64,000 nucleotides of DNA, taken from Bacillus badius NBRC 15713. GTDB lineage: Bacteria > Bacillota > Bacilli > Bacillales > Domibacillaceae. Numbering within the stretch: position 1 is the stretch's first letter; the number at the start of each line of letters is the position of its first letter. Made by a program: the position numbers and the translations under genes. Below, piece after piece: positions 54,350 through 62,740 of the stretch. Below the pieces are notes generated by a model. The model did no database searches. It saw nothing but the letters and a program-made list of their open reading frames with translations, and was not told the DNA's origin. The stretch lies in assembly GCF_001591605.1 (NCBI RefSeq), contig NZ_BCVF01000014.1:27304-91303 (forward strand), given 5' to 3'.

Positions 54350-55567
54350 TCATCGGGCCTGCCACTCTTTTATTTTTTTATCTCCTGGAAGCCATAGAGC
54401 GCTTACGCCAAGCAGCGGAAGAACGCTGGCTGCGACCATAATAAATTTTACGCCGAAACCATCTGCGAGAAATCCGAACACAACTGCACCGATGGCTCCC
54501 ATCCCAAAGGCGAGTCCTACAATTAAGCCAGAAGCCATGCCAATCCGATTGGACAGCAGCTCCTGGGCATATACGACCGCCACGCTAAAGCTGGACAACA
54601 GGATAAAACCAATAAACAAAAGAAGCGGCAAAACAGCGGTTACCGGTACGTATGGAAGAAGAAGAGTCAGCGGAGCCGCTCCAAGCATGGAGAAAATGAG
54701 CAAATTCTTCCGGCCGAAACGGTCAGCGAGCGGACCGCCAAGAAAGGTTCCTGCTACACCAGCCGCCAAATAGGCAAATAGATACAGCTGTGAGTGCGGA
54801 ACCGACAGCCCATAATCTTGAATTAAATAAAATTGGTAAAAATTAGTAATAGCAGCCACATACCAGGATCTGGCGAACACGAAAAAGATTAATAAAACCA
54901 TCGCCCCTTTTATCCGGGCGGGCAGCTTCGTTGTGGCCGAAGCTGTCTGCTGCTTCTTTTTTGCGCTGTGGATCACCAGCCTTTCCTTGTACCAGGCAGA
55001 TACCTTCATGAGCATTACGGCGCCGGCAGCGGTAACGGCTGCAAATAATAGCGCTCCTTTTTGTCCAAGAGGCACAAAAATAAATGCGGTAAACACCGGA
55101 GCGAGCGATTGCCCGCCGTTTCCGCCCATTTGATAAATGGACTGGGCCAGCCCTCGTCTGTTGCCAGCGGCCATAAAAGCCACCCTTGAGCCTTCCGGAT
55201 GAAAAACAGCCGACCCTAAACCAATAAATAAAACGGCAAGAAGAACAAAATAGAAATTAGGAGATAAACCAAAGGCAATCACACCAACCATGGACAGAAG
55301 CATTCCTGCCGGCAGCAAATACGGCTGCGGCCTGCGGTCAGATGCAGCCCCAAATACCGGCTGCATCACGGAAGAGGTCATATTTAGCACAAAGGCAATC
55401 CACCCCATTTGCGAATAAGATAAGTGCAGGGAGTTCTTAATAATCGGAAACATGGCGGGAACGACAGACTGGATGGAATCATTAATAAAGTGGCCGGCAC
55501 TGATGGCAAAGAGCATGCTGTATATCGTCGCCTCGCGCACCTCGGCTTTATTTGTTACAGATGTCAT
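54350..55567 (-). CDS. MFS efflux transporter, fosmidomycin-resistance (Fsr) family
   Basis: A 405-residue, 12-helix MFS protein. The GHFINDSIQSVVPAMFPII start and the loop FGAASDRRPQPY identify the Fsr-like branch, whose E. coli member exports fosmidomycin. The real substrate here is unknown. ATG 55567 follows AGGAATG. Upstream on the same strand lie a 22-codon ORF and a terminator hairpin. Confidence 0.88.
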   Translation of the reverse strand: MTSVTNKAEVREATIYSMLFAISAGHFINDSIQSVVPAMFPIIKNSLHLSYSQMGWIAFVLNMTSSVMQPVFGAASDRRPQPYLLPAGMLLSMVGVIAFGLSPNFYFVLLAVLFIGLGSAVFHPEGSRVAFMAAGNRRGLAQSIYQMGGNGGQSLAPVFTAFIFVPLGQKGALLFAAVTAAGAVMLMKVSAWYKERLVIHSAKKKQQTASATTKLPARIKGAMVLLIFFVFARSWYVAAITNFYQFYLIQDYGLSVPHSQLYLFAYLAAGVAGTFLGGPLADRFGRKNLLIFSMLGAAPLTLLLPYVPVTAVLPLLLFIGFILLSSFSVAVVYAQELLSNRIGMASGLIVGLAFGMGAIGAVVFGFLADGFGVKFIMVAASVLPLLGVSALWLPGDKKIKEWQAR

Positions 55568-55617
55568 AAACAATCATTCCTATTCAGATATAATACATCA
55601 CATGCCAGTGAAAGCAA

Positions 55618-55650
55618 AAACCCCCGCAGCATATTACAGAGCGGGGGCAT
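55618..55650 (-). terminator. Terminator between the small peptide gene and the MFS gene
   Basis: CCCCCGC and GCGGGGG flank a 13-base loop, followed on the minus strand by TTTTTGCTTTC. Confidence 0.8.
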
Positions 55651-55690
55651 GTGAACCATTACGGCGTTACTTTAGTTCTGGTCAGCTTTA

Positions 55691-55759
55691 CTAGGCAGAA
55701 TCCTTCAAAACAAACAGTGAATTCAACAATTTAACTTGGGCTGGTAATAAGAAAATCAT
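55691..55759 (-). CDS. Possible 22-residue peptide (leader peptide?)
   Basis: ATG 55759 has the strong site AAAGGAG at 8 bases; the peptide starts MIFLLPAQVKLLNSLFVLK. It lies between yrzI and a terminator that precedes the MFS efflux gene. It could be an independent small protein or a leader peptide controlling read-through. Confidence 0.4.
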   Translation of the reverse strand: MIFLLPAQVKLLNSLFVLKDSA

Positions 55760-55789
55760 AAAACATTCTCCTTTCAGTTTACAATTTTT

Positions 55790-55933
55790 TTAAAACAAGT
55801 TTGTCAGGTTTTCTTGCTGTTTCATCTTCATCTCTTCATACATCTTCTCAACGCGCTCGTTATGAAAATAATCTTCCACACTTTTCTGGCGTCGTTTGAT
55901 GGTGACAATGACAAATAGTAAATTTATCGTCAT
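55790..55933 (-). CDS. yrzI: YrzI family small protein
   Basis: A 47-residue protein matching the YrzI family by its TINLLFVIVTIKRRQKSVE start and the basic-acidic helix VEKMYEEMKMKQQE. The family is small, Bacillus-specific and linked to sporulation by annotation only. The ATG at 55933 follows AAGGGAGGTGAG. A TATAAT promoter lies upstream. Confidence 0.8.
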   Translation of the reverse strand: MTINLLFVIVTIKRRQKSVEDYFHNERVEKMYEEMKMKQQENLTNLF

Positions 55934-56342
55934 CTGGTCTCACCTCCCTTCAAAAAAAGCATTGTATGCTTCTGCCTCTTCGAAGTTAATGTGAAAGCTG
56001 ACCAGTCCATAAACGCGCGGCTGATTAACATATTAAAGATACATTGTTAATTATATCCACAAACAAAACTAAAAAACAAGACTTTTTTGAAATTTGAGAA
56101 GAATGCCCTTTTTTGCGTGCGGGAGGGCATCTGAGCAGAGGACCGACCTTTCAAGAAGGATTAACATAAATTCTCTGCCCCTTTTTTAGGAGCTAAAATG
56201 CAGTCAATACGGCTCCCCCTCCAAGTAAAGCTTACCGGGCACCTGCCTAATCAGTGAAAAACAAGCTTCCTTTCCAGCAATCAAACATAACATGCCATTG
56301 TCGAGAGATTTTCTCTCAAAAATTAAAGAGTAGGTGGCAAAT
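55934..56342. other. Divergent intergenic region (yrzI / coat protein)
   Basis: Holds the yrzI promoter (56050-56079) and the upstream region of a likely spore-coat gene. A small GAGAGA-TTT-TCTCTC hairpin lies at 56300-56314. No further gene seen. Confidence 0.5.
56050..56079 (-). promoter_or_regulatory. Putative promoter of yrzI
   Basis: On the minus strand TTGTTT and a consensus TATAAT are separated by 18 bases, about 117 bases before the yrzI start. Confidence 0.5.
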
Positions 56343-56714
56343 ATGAATCAAGATCAAAATATGTGGCAAAACCAAACCGAATGGCAGGATCAAAACCAAT
56401 GGGACGATCTAGCTGCTAGACCAGATGAACCTGCGGCACCAGATTCTACCATGTGGGAAGATCAGTATATCGCTCCTGATATGAGAGATTTTATGCATCA
56501 TTGCCAGGGCATGGCTCCTATGGTTTACCCTGATTATACGCATATGATGGGCTATCCGTTCATGGGAATGGAGCATTGCCACCACCATCACCATCATTAT
56601 CATCATTACATGGATTACCCTCAGGTTACCCAGCAGCAATCTGTATGGATCACTCAACCGCCGATGCCTTACAAACACCATAAAAAGAAGCATAAAAAAC
56701 ATCATAAATACTGA
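56343..56714 (+). CDS. Histidine-rich, spore-coat-like protein
   Basis: A 123-residue low-complexity protein: Gln/Trp/Asp-rich N-terminus, a His-rich centre (seven His of nine residues around 82-95) and a Lys/His-rich tail. The composition and the adjacent CotD-type gene suggest a coat component. The ATG at 56343 is preferred over the upstream GTG, which overlaps the AGGTGG site. Function inferred from context. Confidence 0.65.
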   Translation: MNQDQNMWQNQTEWQDQNQWDDLAARPDEPAAPDSTMWEDQYIAPDMRDFMHHCQGMAPMVYPDYTHMMGYPFMGMEHCHHHHHHYHHYMDYPQVTQQQSVWITQPPMPYKHHKKKHKKHHKY

Positions 56715-56725
56715 TATCTTAATGC

Positions 56726-56754
56726 ACAGGGAGAGCCATTTGGCTCTCCCTCTT
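56726..56754 (+). terminator. Terminator of the His-rich protein gene
   Basis: AGGGAGAGCCA, TT, TGGCTCTCCCT, then CTTACTT. Confidence 0.8.
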
Positions 56755-56845
56755 ACTTGCGGCGAATAGGCATTCTCCCATCCATCGCCTGCCTTTTTTC
56801 ATACACTGGTAGTGACTCATATCCTATAACGAAGGAGGTCGTAAC

Positions 56846-57151
56846 ATGTTTAACAAACATTGGGGCGGCTACGGAGCTCGTCCTCCTCATCTTTGTCCTC
56901 CTCAAGTATTGCCTGCGCAGTTTGACCCGCCGTTAGTTTCGCCCACACAGCAATTTGTTAAAACAAGTGTATTTAATACTGTTGTTCCGCATATCCACCC
57001 TTCCCATACCACGACAGTCAACAAACATATGATTCATCATCAGCACTATTTCCCTCATACAGAATCCCTTGTCAATGAATGCTGTGAGCAGCATCTCATG
57101 TGCGGAATGCCGCCTAGGCCTTGTGGTCCGATGAGACCTTTTGGATTTTAA
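56846..57151 (+). CDS. cotD: CotD family spore coat protein
   Basis: A 101-residue coat protein. The segment VFNTVVPHIHPSHTTTVNKH followed by HHQHYFPHTESLV is the core of B. subtilis CotD, and the termini are Cys-, Pro- and Gly-rich. It should be deposited in the inner coat late in sporulation. The ATG follows GAAGGAGG. It is tandem with the His-rich gene. Confidence 0.9.
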   Translation: MFNKHWGGYGARPPHLCPPQVLPAQFDPPLVSPTQQFVKTSVFNTVVPHIHPSHTTTVNKHMIHHQHYFPHTESLVNECCEQHLMCGMPPRPCGPMRPFGF

Positions 57152-57164
57152 GTACAAAAACAGT

Positions 57165-57190
57165 CATATGCCAGGCAGGCGCCTGGCTCT
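57165..57190 (+). terminator. Hairpin after cotD
   Basis: GCCAGGC and GCCTGGC form a short GC-rich stem followed by TCTTTA; a probable terminator. Confidence 0.6.
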
Positions 57191-57373
57191 TTACAGTTGC
57201 AAAACACAACGCTTGCTTTTAAAAAAGAAAACGAAAGATTGATGATTGACTGCTATCGCTTAAAAGGTCGGAAATAGATAAATTATTTTTCTTTACTAGT
57301 TCATTTATCCATTCCTTCTTTTCGTTTGTTTCATAGTATGTATTGTTCTTATTAATCAGGAGGTGAAAAACAG

Positions 57374-57511
57374 ATGGGCTTCTTTGGCGGATACGGCGGA
57401 TGCTGCGGATACGGCGGTTATGGCGGTTATGGCGGATACGGCAGCACGTTTGCATTGATTGTCGTGTTGTTCATTCTTTTGATCATTATTGGCGCTTCCT
57501 TCTGGTGCTAA
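57374..57511 (+). CDS. YjcZ family sporulation protein
   Basis: A 45-residue protein with a Gly/Tyr-rich start ([18 protein letters not shown]) and one C-terminal membrane helix ([19 protein letters not shown]). This is the plan of the YjcZ/SscA group of small spore proteins. The ATG follows AGGAGGTG. Confidence 0.85.
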   Translation: MGFFGGYGGCCGYGGYGGYGGYGSTFALIVVLFILLIIIGASFWC

Positions 57512-57624
57512 TGAATGGCTGTCTGACAAGGAAAACGTCTCAGTAATAGATATTGCCTCCTTGTCATTTTTGACCAGTCTACAGTGACTGTTTCTTATAT
57601 GAAAGATAAATGAACCGAATAAAT

Positions 57625-57660
57625 AGATGAAGGAGCTTTCTTCAGAAAGCTCCTTCCCTC
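57625..57660. terminator. Bidirectional hairpin (YjcZ-like / PH-domain gene)
   Basis: GAAGGAGCTTTC, TTCA, GAAAGCTCCTTC, a 12-bp perfect stem between convergent genes. Confidence 0.8.
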
Positions 57661-57692
57661 ATTTTCTCTTTAAACGGCTGACCAATGGTTTC

Positions 57693-58067
57693 TTATAAAA
57701 CGTAAGTGGCTAATGTTCGCTGCACGTCAAAGATGCTGTCATCTTTTCGGAACTGCTTAGCGATTGGATTTTCTGTTCCGGCGATCCAAATGAGCAATTC
57801 CGCCTCTAAATCAAACGTGCCAGCTGTCTGCACACTAAAATGTGTAATACTGCGGTATGGGATAGAATGGTATTCGATTCTTTTCCCTGTCATCCCTTGC
57901 TTATCAATAACAATTAAGCGCCGGTTGCTGAAGACAATTAAATCCCTTAAAATTTCAAAAGCTTTTTCAATGCGTTCGCCGTCACAAATAATTTTTTCGA
58001 GCGTTTTTTCTACTTTTTCAATATCTGCTTCTGTCGCATTACCGATTAGGCCATCAAATAACCCCAT
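57693..58067 (-). CDS. Bacterial PH-domain protein (YozO/YvbH-like)
   Basis: A 124-residue soluble protein with the bacterial pleckstrin-homology-like fold: IVFSNRRLIVIDKQG, EYHSIPYRSITHFSVQ and WIAGTENPIAKQF. B. subtilis YozO and YvbH have the same layout; the role is unknown. The ATG follows AGAGGGG. Confidence 0.85.
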   Translation of the reverse strand: MGLFDGLIGNATEADIEKVEKTLEKIICDGERIEKAFEILRDLIVFSNRRLIVIDKQGMTGKRIEYHSIPYRSITHFSVQTAGTFDLEAELLIWIAGTENPIAKQFRKDDSIFDVQRTLATYVL

Positions 58068-58104
58068 GGTTACCCCTCTTTTCTCTCTCTATTGATCTTC
58101 ATCG

Positions 58105-58464
58105 TTAGTAGACATCTTCTAATGCCTTCCTCAGCAGCCCTATACTTCGATCAAGGTCTGTCTTTACTTGTTTTTTATAAAGCTTTGCCTTTTCATAGTC
58201 AGCAAATTGATAAATCACTACTTCTTTGTATTTCGCCCCTTCTTGCAGTTTTTTTTGTCTTTTTAAAATCCCATCGTCAATAAGCTCATGAAGCGACCTG
58301 TAAATTTCCGAGTGATTCGGCTCGTAGCCAAACTGTTTAAATGTCATTTTCAGTTCATCCATCGCTTGCATGCCGTAAAGCTTATTTTCTTCCACAAACC
58401 GAATCATAAAAAGCTTTAAAAAAGCCCGCTGCTTAATGAGAAATTTCCCTTCACCTCTTGGCAA
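58105..58464 (-). CDS. rtp: Replication termination protein (Rtp)
   Basis: A 119-residue winged-helix protein matching B. subtilis Rtp over its whole length: FLIKQRAFLKLFMI, GYEPNHSEIYRSLHELIDDG, EGAKYKEVVIYQF and AKLYKKQVKTDLDR near the end. Rtp dimers bind Ter sites in the replication terminus and stop forks in one direction. The TTG at 58464 has GGAG at 8 bases; the GTG at 58473 overlaps that site. A Ter-like motif lies 93 bases upstream, as expected if the gene is controlled by its own product. Confidence 0.92.
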   Translation of the reverse strand: MPRGEGKFLIKQRAFLKLFMIRFVEENKLYGMQAMDELKMTFKQFGYEPNHSEIYRSLHELIDDGILKRQKKLQEGAKYKEVVIYQFADYEKAKLYKKQVKTDLDRSIGLLRKALEDVY

Positions 58465-58556
58465 GCTTGTCACTCCTTTGCTCGTTGTTTGCTTGCGTCA
58501 TTGCTTTGTTTTTATTTTAGCAAAATTGCGGCTTAGGAACCAATATATTTTCATTT

Positions 58557-58584
58557 TTTGAATTTTGCACATAATGAAATATGA
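58557..58584 (-). other. Ter-like motif, copy 2 (upstream of rtp)
   Basis: On the minus strand it contains TTCATTATGTGCAAAATTC, identical over 22 bases to copy 3 and similar to copy 1. It lies in the rtp promoter region, where B. subtilis rtp also carries a Ter site. Confidence 0.5.
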
Positions 58585-58619
58585 AAAAAATCGAATTAAA
58601 GACGATTGAAAAACGGCCT

Positions 58620-59480
58620 TTAATTCGATAAATACGGGGTCGCTTGCTGAATGATCCTTTGAATATCCGCTGCATTTCTCTCGTACATTTTCTTGGTTTT
58701 TTCGCAATCTGTTGCTAAAGCAAAGATTTCCATGTCGGCAGCCAGCTTTTTTAAATTCGCCAGCAGCAACGGCCTTTCCTGCGGAGCAGGCGCCTGCAAC
58801 TGATCATCAAATAAATCAATGTATAGTTCGCCGTAGGAGTTAATCTGGCCGATAAATACATTTTCGATCGTTACACCCGCTGCTTCCAATTCTTGATCCA
58901 GCCACTCTTTCGTTTTTCCGCTCTTTGCCAGCGAATCGACTAACAAATGCCCATCCATGATAACGGTATAAGGTTCTTTTTCATTCACCGATGGCATTTG
59001 CAAATCACTTCGTGTGAGCGGCCGCTTATCTTTTTTCAACAGAGCATTTAAGTTTCCATCCTGCTCTAAAACGGCGTATTCTACATCACTTAAAGAAAAA
59101 ATATCTTTTTTGCGCAGCAAAGACAGCAGCTCATCTATCGTATATTTTTCCTTCTTCAAGTTTTCTTCCAGCACCTTGCCGTCTTTAATAAAGACCGTGC
59201 TGTGCCCTTCGATAACGCTCCGGGCTGTTTTGCTTTTCATGGCAATGTAATCAGCAAGCATCGGAATAATGCCCCATACGCCAATGGCAATCAGCGCATC
59301 CATAATTGAACGCTCTCTTGCAAGAGAAGCTTCAGCCACGATGCTCCCGATTGTAATGCCGGCAATATACTCAAAGAAGGAGAGCTGAGCAATTTGCCGT
59401 TTGCCGATAATCTTTGTAATGATAAATAAAATCGTTAAAAAAGATATAGACCGGATTGCAACTTCCAGCCACTGAGCCAC
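58620..59480 (-). CDS. DUF421 membrane protein with DUF1657-like C-terminal extension
   Basis: A 286-residue protein. Three N-terminal membrane helices (about 8-24, 36-56, 62-80) and the DUF421 domain (EYAVLEQDGNLNALLK, VFIGQINSYGELYIDLF) are followed by a C-terminal helical segment (LKKLAADMEIFALATDCEKT) that resembles the neighbouring DUF1657 proteins. This pairing occurs in spoVA-type operons of heat-resistant spore formers. The ATG at 59480 lies 17 bases behind the DUF1657 gene. Confidence 0.85.
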   Translation of the reverse strand: MAQWLEVAIRSISFLTILFIITKIIGKRQIAQLSFFEYIAGITIGSIVAEASLARERSIMDALIAIGVWGIIPMLADYIAMKSKTARSVIEGHSTVFIKDGKVLEENLKKEKYTIDELLSLLRKKDIFSLSDVEYAVLEQDGNLNALLKKDKRPLTRSDLQMPSVNEKEPYTVIMDGHLLVDSLAKSGKTKEWLDQELEAAGVTIENVFIGQINSYGELYIDLFDDQLQAPAPQERPLLLANLKKLAADMEIFALATDCEKTKKMYERNAADIQRIIQQATPYLSN

Positions 59481-59496
59481 TTAATCGCCCCCCTGA

Positions 59497-59703
59497 CTAA
59501 AACCCTCTGTATTGCGGCTCTTCGTTCTCTATTTCAAAAATACGTTTATTCATCCGCTCGATAATTTCCTGCATCGTCCGCATGCTTTCATGAAAAACCT
59601 GCTGTGCTTTCGGGTCGCTTGATAGCAAAGCAAGCTTGGAAAAAACAGCCTCTGCCTGCTTCAATCCGGCCGTACATGTTTTGACGCTCGATGCTACTGT
59701 CAT
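59497..59703 (-). CDS. DUF1657 small protein (second copy)
   Basis: A 68-residue helical protein ending ENEEPQYRGF, paralogous to the one at 60778-60984. The ATG at 59703 follows AAAAGGAG; the frame is open further upstream. It lies between spoVAD and the DUF421 gene. Confidence 0.88.
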   Translation of the reverse strand: MTVASSVKTCTAGLKQAEAVFSKLALLSSDPKAQQVFHESMRTMQEIIERMNKRIFEIENEEPQYRGF

Positions 59704-59716
59704 AAACCTTCTCCTT

Positions 59717-60721
59717 TTACGCGTTAGATTCAAGGGCTACTGCATGAGCAATGCACGGAATCGATTCCTGCTGCTGGAAAGATAGCGGTGATAGCAAAGC
59801 TCCCGTTGCTACCAAAAGGATTCGTTTTAATTCTCCTTTTTTCAGGCGCTTAAGCAAATGACCGTATCCGACAACAGCTGAACAGCCTGCACCACTCGCT
59901 CCGGAAAAAACCGGCTGGCTGTCTTTATAAATCATCAGCCCGCAATCTTGCAGCTGGCTGTCACTTATATTCACGCCTCTTTTTTGCAGCAGCTCCAAAG
60001 CAATATTCCGGCCGATAGAGCCTAAGTCACCGGTCACGATGAAATCATAGTAAGAAGGATCAATATTTAAGGATGTTAAATGATCGATAATTGTGTCCAC
60101 AGCAGCTGGAGCCATCGCTCCGCCCATGTTGAAGGGATCGGTTAATCCCATATCGATCACTCTTCCGATGGTAGCAGATAACACCCGGGGCCCTTCACCT
60201 GCCTGCGCCACAACAGCAGCGCCGGCACCTGTTACTGTCCATTGGGCCGTTGGCGGTTTTTGACCCCCATATTCCGTTGGATAGCGGAATTGCTTTTCAA
60301 CGGCAGCATTATGGCTTGATGCACCGGTTAGCACGTAATTCGCCATCCTGCTGTTAATTAAGAGGGAACTAAGCGCCAGCCCTTCCATGGACGTAGAACA
60401 AGCACCAAATAACCCGAGATAAGGCACAGCAAGGGTGCGGGCAGTAAAGCTTGTCGGTGTAATCTGATTAATTAAATCGCCGGCGAAAAAAAATTCAATA
60501 TCCTGCTTTTTTAATCTTGCCTTTTCAATCGCCCGCATGGTCGCCTCTTCCATCAGCTTTCTATGCGCCTTCTCATAGGTTTCTTCTCCAAGCCACAGAT
60601 CTGCATGCAGCACATCAAAGTCATCAGCCAGCCTTCCATTGCTTTCGAATGGTCCGCCGACAACCCCTGTTGAAATAATCACCGGTTTGTTCTCGAAGAC
60701 CCACGTCCTTTGCTTTTCCAC
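59717..60721 (-). CDS. spoVAD: Stage V sporulation protein AD
   Basis: A 334-residue thiolase-fold protein. SpoVAD binds dipicolinic acid and is part of the channel that loads and releases it in spores. The segments FFFAGDLINQITPTSF, GACSTSMEGL, FNMGGAMAPAA and FSGASGAGCSA are typical. It starts at GTG 60721. The usual partners SpoVAC and SpoVAEb are absent here, so this is a reduced or accessory spoVA set. Confidence 0.94.
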   Translation of the reverse strand: MEKQRTWVFENKPVIISTGVVGGPFESNGRLADDFDVLHADLWLGEETYEKAHRKLMEEATMRAIEKARLKKQDIEFFFAGDLINQITPTSFTARTLAVPYLGLFGACSTSMEGLALSSLLINSRMANYVLTGASSHNAAVEKQFRYPTEYGGQKPPTAQWTVTGAGAAVVAQAGEGPRVLSATIGRVIDMGLTDPFNMGGAMAPAAVDTIIDHLTSLNIDPSYYDFIVTGDLGSIGRNIALELLQKRGVNISDSQLQDCGLMIYKDSQPVFSGASGAGCSAVVGYGHLLKRLKKGELKRILLVATGALLSPLSFQQQESIPCIAHAVALESNA

Positions 60722-60750
60722 ACATTCACCCCGCTTGTTCTATTTTGATT

Positions 60751-60778
60751 TTTGAATTTTGCACATAATGAATTTAAT
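60751..60778 (-). other. Ter-like motif, copy 3
   Basis: On the minus strand: ATTAAATTCA followed by TTATGTGCAAAATTCAAA. This copy fits the B. subtilis Ter consensus best (ATTAA arm, TATGT-C-AAAT core). It abuts the stop codon of the DUF1657 gene. Confidence 0.5.
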
Positions 60779-60984
60779 TAACTATTTTTATATTGAGGCT
60801 CTTCATTTTCTACTTCTGTGATCCGAGGCTGAATCGCATCAATCACTGCCTGTGTTTGTTGAGCTGCTTCTTGAAATAACTGCTTTGCCTGCTGGTTATC
60901 AGTCGCTAAGGCAAACCCCTCTAAGCTTGCTTGCGCGCTTTTTAGCCCCGACATTGTTTGTTTTAAATCACTAATGACCGTCAT
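60778..60984 (-). CDS. DUF1657 small protein (first copy)
   Basis: A 68-residue helical protein (SDLKQTMSGLKSAQASLEGF start, VENEEPQYKNS end). The ATG at 60984 has AGGAGG at 6 bases; an upstream in-frame start is rejected. It opens the reduced spoVA cluster. Confidence 0.88.
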   Translation of the reverse strand: MTVISDLKQTMSGLKSAQASLEGFALATDNQQAKQLFQEAAQQTQAVIDAIQPRITEVENEEPQYKNS

Positions 60985-61089
60985 AATGACCCTCCTTTTT
61001 AATTTCCCTTTTAGCATGGTTGTTTTCGCAAAAAAATATTTTAACAATTATTGTAAACAAAAAAGCATGCATCGGCATGCTTTCTTCCA

Positions 61090-62520
61090 TCAGTACGTAG
61101 TAAAGTGCAGCAATTTTTGCAGTGTATACACTCCCCTCTGAATAGGGGCTGTTTTTTTGTAATGCTTGTCAAAGTCCGTCGTATATTCCGCCCCTTCATT
61201 TTTCCAAATCCGGTGAAAATATTTCTCTGTTTCTTCGATAGCTGCAGCTGAACGCGGTCCCGTTATTTTCAAATCCGTTTCCAAGTTAAAATTGTTTAAA
61301 TTCCTCGATGTATAATTGGCTGAACCGCTAATAATGGTGCCTTTATCTTTTTTCTTGATATAAATCATTTTCGTATGAAATTGTTCGGGTTCTGGCGCGA
61401 ACCAGCGAATATCGATCTTGCCTTTCGAATCTTCCTTTAGCTCATCGCTCATCGGAATGTTCGGCAAACCAGTTTTTTTCTTGCCAAATGAGTTTTTATT
61501 CGTATCCAGAATCAGCTTTACCTCCACTCCTCTGTTTGCGGCTTTTGTCAATGCATCAATCATATCGCGGTCAGCAAGATAAAACATGGCGAGCCAAATT
61601 TCTTCCCCTTTTTTTGCCTTTGTTATTTCTTCATTCACAGCTTTGGCAATTTTCCCTTCCGTTAATAGCTGAACGTGCATCTTTCCTTTTCCTGTTTGCT
61701 CCCGTACTGCTGAAGGAAAAGCGATTTCTTGGCGCGTATCGGCAGCCGCTTTTTCCGAGAGAAGCACATCATTGATTAACGCCCCTTTCACCTCATAAGC
61801 GGTGTTTGTGAAATAAGCACTGGCATCGTGCAGGTTTCCTGAACTGATAAGAGTCGTCTTCTCAGTAGCAATGGTCTTGCGGTGATTCGCCTTAATATTA
61901 AACAGCTTTAAATAAGAGCGCACAGTCATATCAGGCGCGGTTTCGGCAAGGCCGTTTGGCAGCCAGCCGTTTCCTTTGTCGCCAAACCACTGAAACAACA
62001 TCCGCCAACCTCCGCTGTATAACGGGGTAGAATCGCGCAACGGCTTCATATTGGTCAACACCACCGGAATGCCGTTTTGCTTCATTTTTTCAAACTCAGG
62101 CGTCGTATGCGATTGATAGGACGTATTGACTTCATCAGAAATAAGAATAATATTCATATGCGGGCGTTCCCGTTTTTTCTGAATCAGCGCCTCCGTTATT
62201 TTTTCAGTAATGTGGGGGAATTTCTGATTTTGATTGTGGTAAGAATTAAACAGGAAAACATCCATTACGATAAAATCTTCTGCTTCATTAATAATTTCCA
62301 GCGTCCGCTTCACTATTTGCTCAGTGAACTGCTTTCCCTTCTCTTTTTTTCCCGTTAGATTATAGTAAAAATTAACTTGATCCGCTTCCACCTGATAAAC
62401 CGGACTTTCATAGGAAATATGTTCCGGAAGCGGCTTATATACATGGAGCAGCATGGTGGCTACATAAATAGCAAGAATGATTAAAAGCATCAGCCGCTTT
62501 TTTCTTATCTTTTTGTCCAT
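61090..62520 (-). CDS. Phospholipase-D-like protein with degenerate HKD motifs
   Basis: A 476-residue protein with an N-terminal membrane helix (about 9-27) and two PLD-type halves. The active-site signatures read HRKTIATE and HTKMIYIK: His and Lys are kept, but the Asp of HxK(x)4D is Glu in the first and Lys in the second. SSGNLHD and SGSANYTS follow, as in PLD enzymes. It may be a cardiolipin-synthase relative with altered activity. It lies upstream of the spoVA-type cluster, which suggests, but does not prove, a role in spores. Confidence 0.82.
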   Translation of the reverse strand: MDKKIRKKRLMLLIILAIYVATMLLHVYKPLPEHISYESPVYQVEADQVNFYYNLTGKKEKGKQFTEQIVKRTLEIINEAEDFIVMDVFLFNSYHNQNQKFPHITEKITEALIQKKRERPHMNIILISDEVNTSYQSHTTPEFEKMKQNGIPVVLTNMKPLRDSTPLYSGGWRMLFQWFGDKGNGWLPNGLAETAPDMTVRSYLKLFNIKANHRKTIATEKTTLISSGNLHDASAYFTNTAYEVKGALINDVLLSEKAAADTRQEIAFPSAVREQTGKGKMHVQLLTEGKIAKAVNEEITKAKKGEEIWLAMFYLADRDMIDALTKAANRGVEVKLILDTNKNSFGKKKTGLPNIPMSDELKEDSKGKIDIRWFAPEPEQFHTKMIYIKKKDKGTIISGSANYTSRNLNNFNLETDLKITGPRSAAAIEETEKYFHRIWKNEGAEYTTDFDKHYKKTAPIQRGVYTLQKLLHFTTY

Positions 62521-62740
62521 GGTCTTCCCCCCTCATTTCGTCACAAGACTATTCCCGCTTTCTAAAGAAAGGAAACTGGCAAGCAAGCCCAATTTTTGTC
62601 CCATGAAGACGAAAAGAAGAATCACAATGTAAGTCCGTTTTCCTGTGCCATGCTTCTTATTGAAAAATTTAAAATCAAACAAGAATTCTGTATGCTACAA
62701 TAATTATAATCATTGATTTACACTACAGGGGGCGTTCATC

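Noticed and set aside
57219..57455. 78-codon frame antisense to the YjcZ-like gene
   Set aside because: Arg/Ile repeats are the mirror of the Gly/Tyr repeat; the plus-strand gene has proper signals.
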